Of a stretch of 38,393 bases of DNA, positions 37,993-38,393 are shown piece by piece. Position 1 is the first letter of the stretch. Each line of letters opens with the position of its first letter. Both the position numbers and the translations under genes were made by a program. The notes under the pieces are model-generated. The model had not been told where the DNA came from and searched no databases. It worked only from the letters and a program-made list of their open reading frames with translations. This stretch comes from a virus, in IMG/VR virus record IMGVR_UViG_3300047309_000059, positions 1-38,393 of that record. One strand, written 5' to 3'.

Positions 37993-38393
37993 ATGGGTCG
38001 AATGATTACCAAGCGATACCCTGAAACAATAAATAGCATCCTTGAAATGATGCAATCAGGTAAAAGCTTGCGTAATGCTTGTGACGCTCACAATGTATCT
38101 TCATCGGCATTTATGCTTTGGGTTGGCGAGGATCGCAACTTAGCTGAACAATACAAAGCCGCTCGCGAGGCGATGATAGATAAGATTGCTGACGATACGG
38201 TGGCGCTTGCTGATGCTGATCCTGAGCGCGGCCCTGACGGAAAAGTGGATAGCGGCTGGGTGTCTAATCAGCGGCTCAAGATTGACACGCGCAAGTGGCT
38301 TTTGAGCAAGCTCGCGCCCAAAAAGTACGGCGACCGAATCGAGGTGTCTGGCGACGCTGATAACCCGCTCAAGATCGAGCGCATCGAACGCGT
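37993..38393 (+). CDS. terS: terminase small subunit (allele 2), cut by window end
   Basis: At least 133 codons are seen, from ATG 37993 (GRMITKRYPETINSILEMMQ) to the window edge. The N-terminal half, with an HTH-like LRNACDAHNVSSSAFMLWV, shares little with allele 1 at 240. From KIDTRKWLLSKLAPKKYGDR onward the two are nearly identical. This is the pattern expected if the DNA-recognition half was exchanged while the part that contacts TerL or the ring was kept. Confidence 0.85.
   Translation, partial: MGRMITKRYPETINSILEMMQSGKSLRNACDAHNVSSSAFMLWVGEDRNLAEQYKAAREAMIDKIADDTVALADADPERGPDGKVDSGWVSNQRLKIDTRKWLLSKLAPKKYGDRIEVSGDADNPLKIERIER

Noticed and set aside
1-38393. integrase, excisionase or attachment site making this a standard temperate phage
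   Set aside because: No tyrosine or serine recombinase motif is found in any frame. The small HTH proteins alone do not show lysogeny.

Overview
The window is almost entirely a tailed bacteriophage genome of the P22-like (podovirus) type. The sign is the head and tail gene order: small terminase, large terminase (PBSX type), P22-type portal, scaffold, P22-type coat, gp4-like tail accessory factor, gp10-like DNA stabilisation protein, three ejection proteins (233, 445 and 671 aa, close to P22 gp7, gp20 and gp16) and a tailspike with a P22 head-binding domain. Small early genes resemble those of phages of Gram-negative proteobacteria, and I would guess a Burkholderiales-type aquatic host, but that is inference. 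I see no integrase, recombinase, tRNA, CRISPR array or bacterial housekeeping gene.

Layout. (1) 1-710: tail end of a DUF3310 gene, two micro-ORFs and terS. (2) 704-2886: an accessory block with its own promoter, holding five small genes and a DNA methyltransferase, placed between terS and terL. (3) 2883-23327: rightward packaging, capsid, head-completion, ejection and tailspike operon; the gp4-like gene and its neighbour occur twice, around an insertion of structural or lectin-like genes. (4) 23346-24318: lysis cassette (membrane coiled-coil protein, GH24 endolysin, holin-like peptide) ending in a bidirectional terminator. (5) 24319-35066: a leftward early operon, mostly joined by ATGA overlaps. 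Its upstream part is a recombination module: Sak4-like ATPase, DUF669 ssDNA-binding-like protein, Cas4-like Fe-S nuclease, endonuclease VII, SF2 helicase and VRR-NUC nuclease. Next come a terminator-ended structured RNA region of about 300 nt and a second promoter, then many small unknown genes and a thermonuclease homologue. (6) 35117-35149: two overlapping, opposed promoters. (7) 35188-37396: small HTH regulator and a primase-helicase. (8) 37379-37563: a dense GCCCCT/AGGGGC repeat field with a dyad (candidate origin) and two operator-like sites. (9) 37582-38393: DUF3310, the same two micro-ORFs and a second, different terS.

The two ends therefore overlap by about 635 bp. The first 231 bp are about 96.5% identical, but the terS that follows differs sharply in its N-terminal DNA-binding half and is conserved in its C-terminal half. 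Either the molecule carries two terS alleles, or the contig joins two strains of a circularly permuted phage with a unit of about 37.76 kb.

Regulation is the most unusual part. A motif resembling TGCGWWCNNTGTGCG lies between -35 and -10 of two promoters 27.7 kb apart on opposite strands, and recurs twice in the repeat field. This suggests one phage regulator controlling several blocks.
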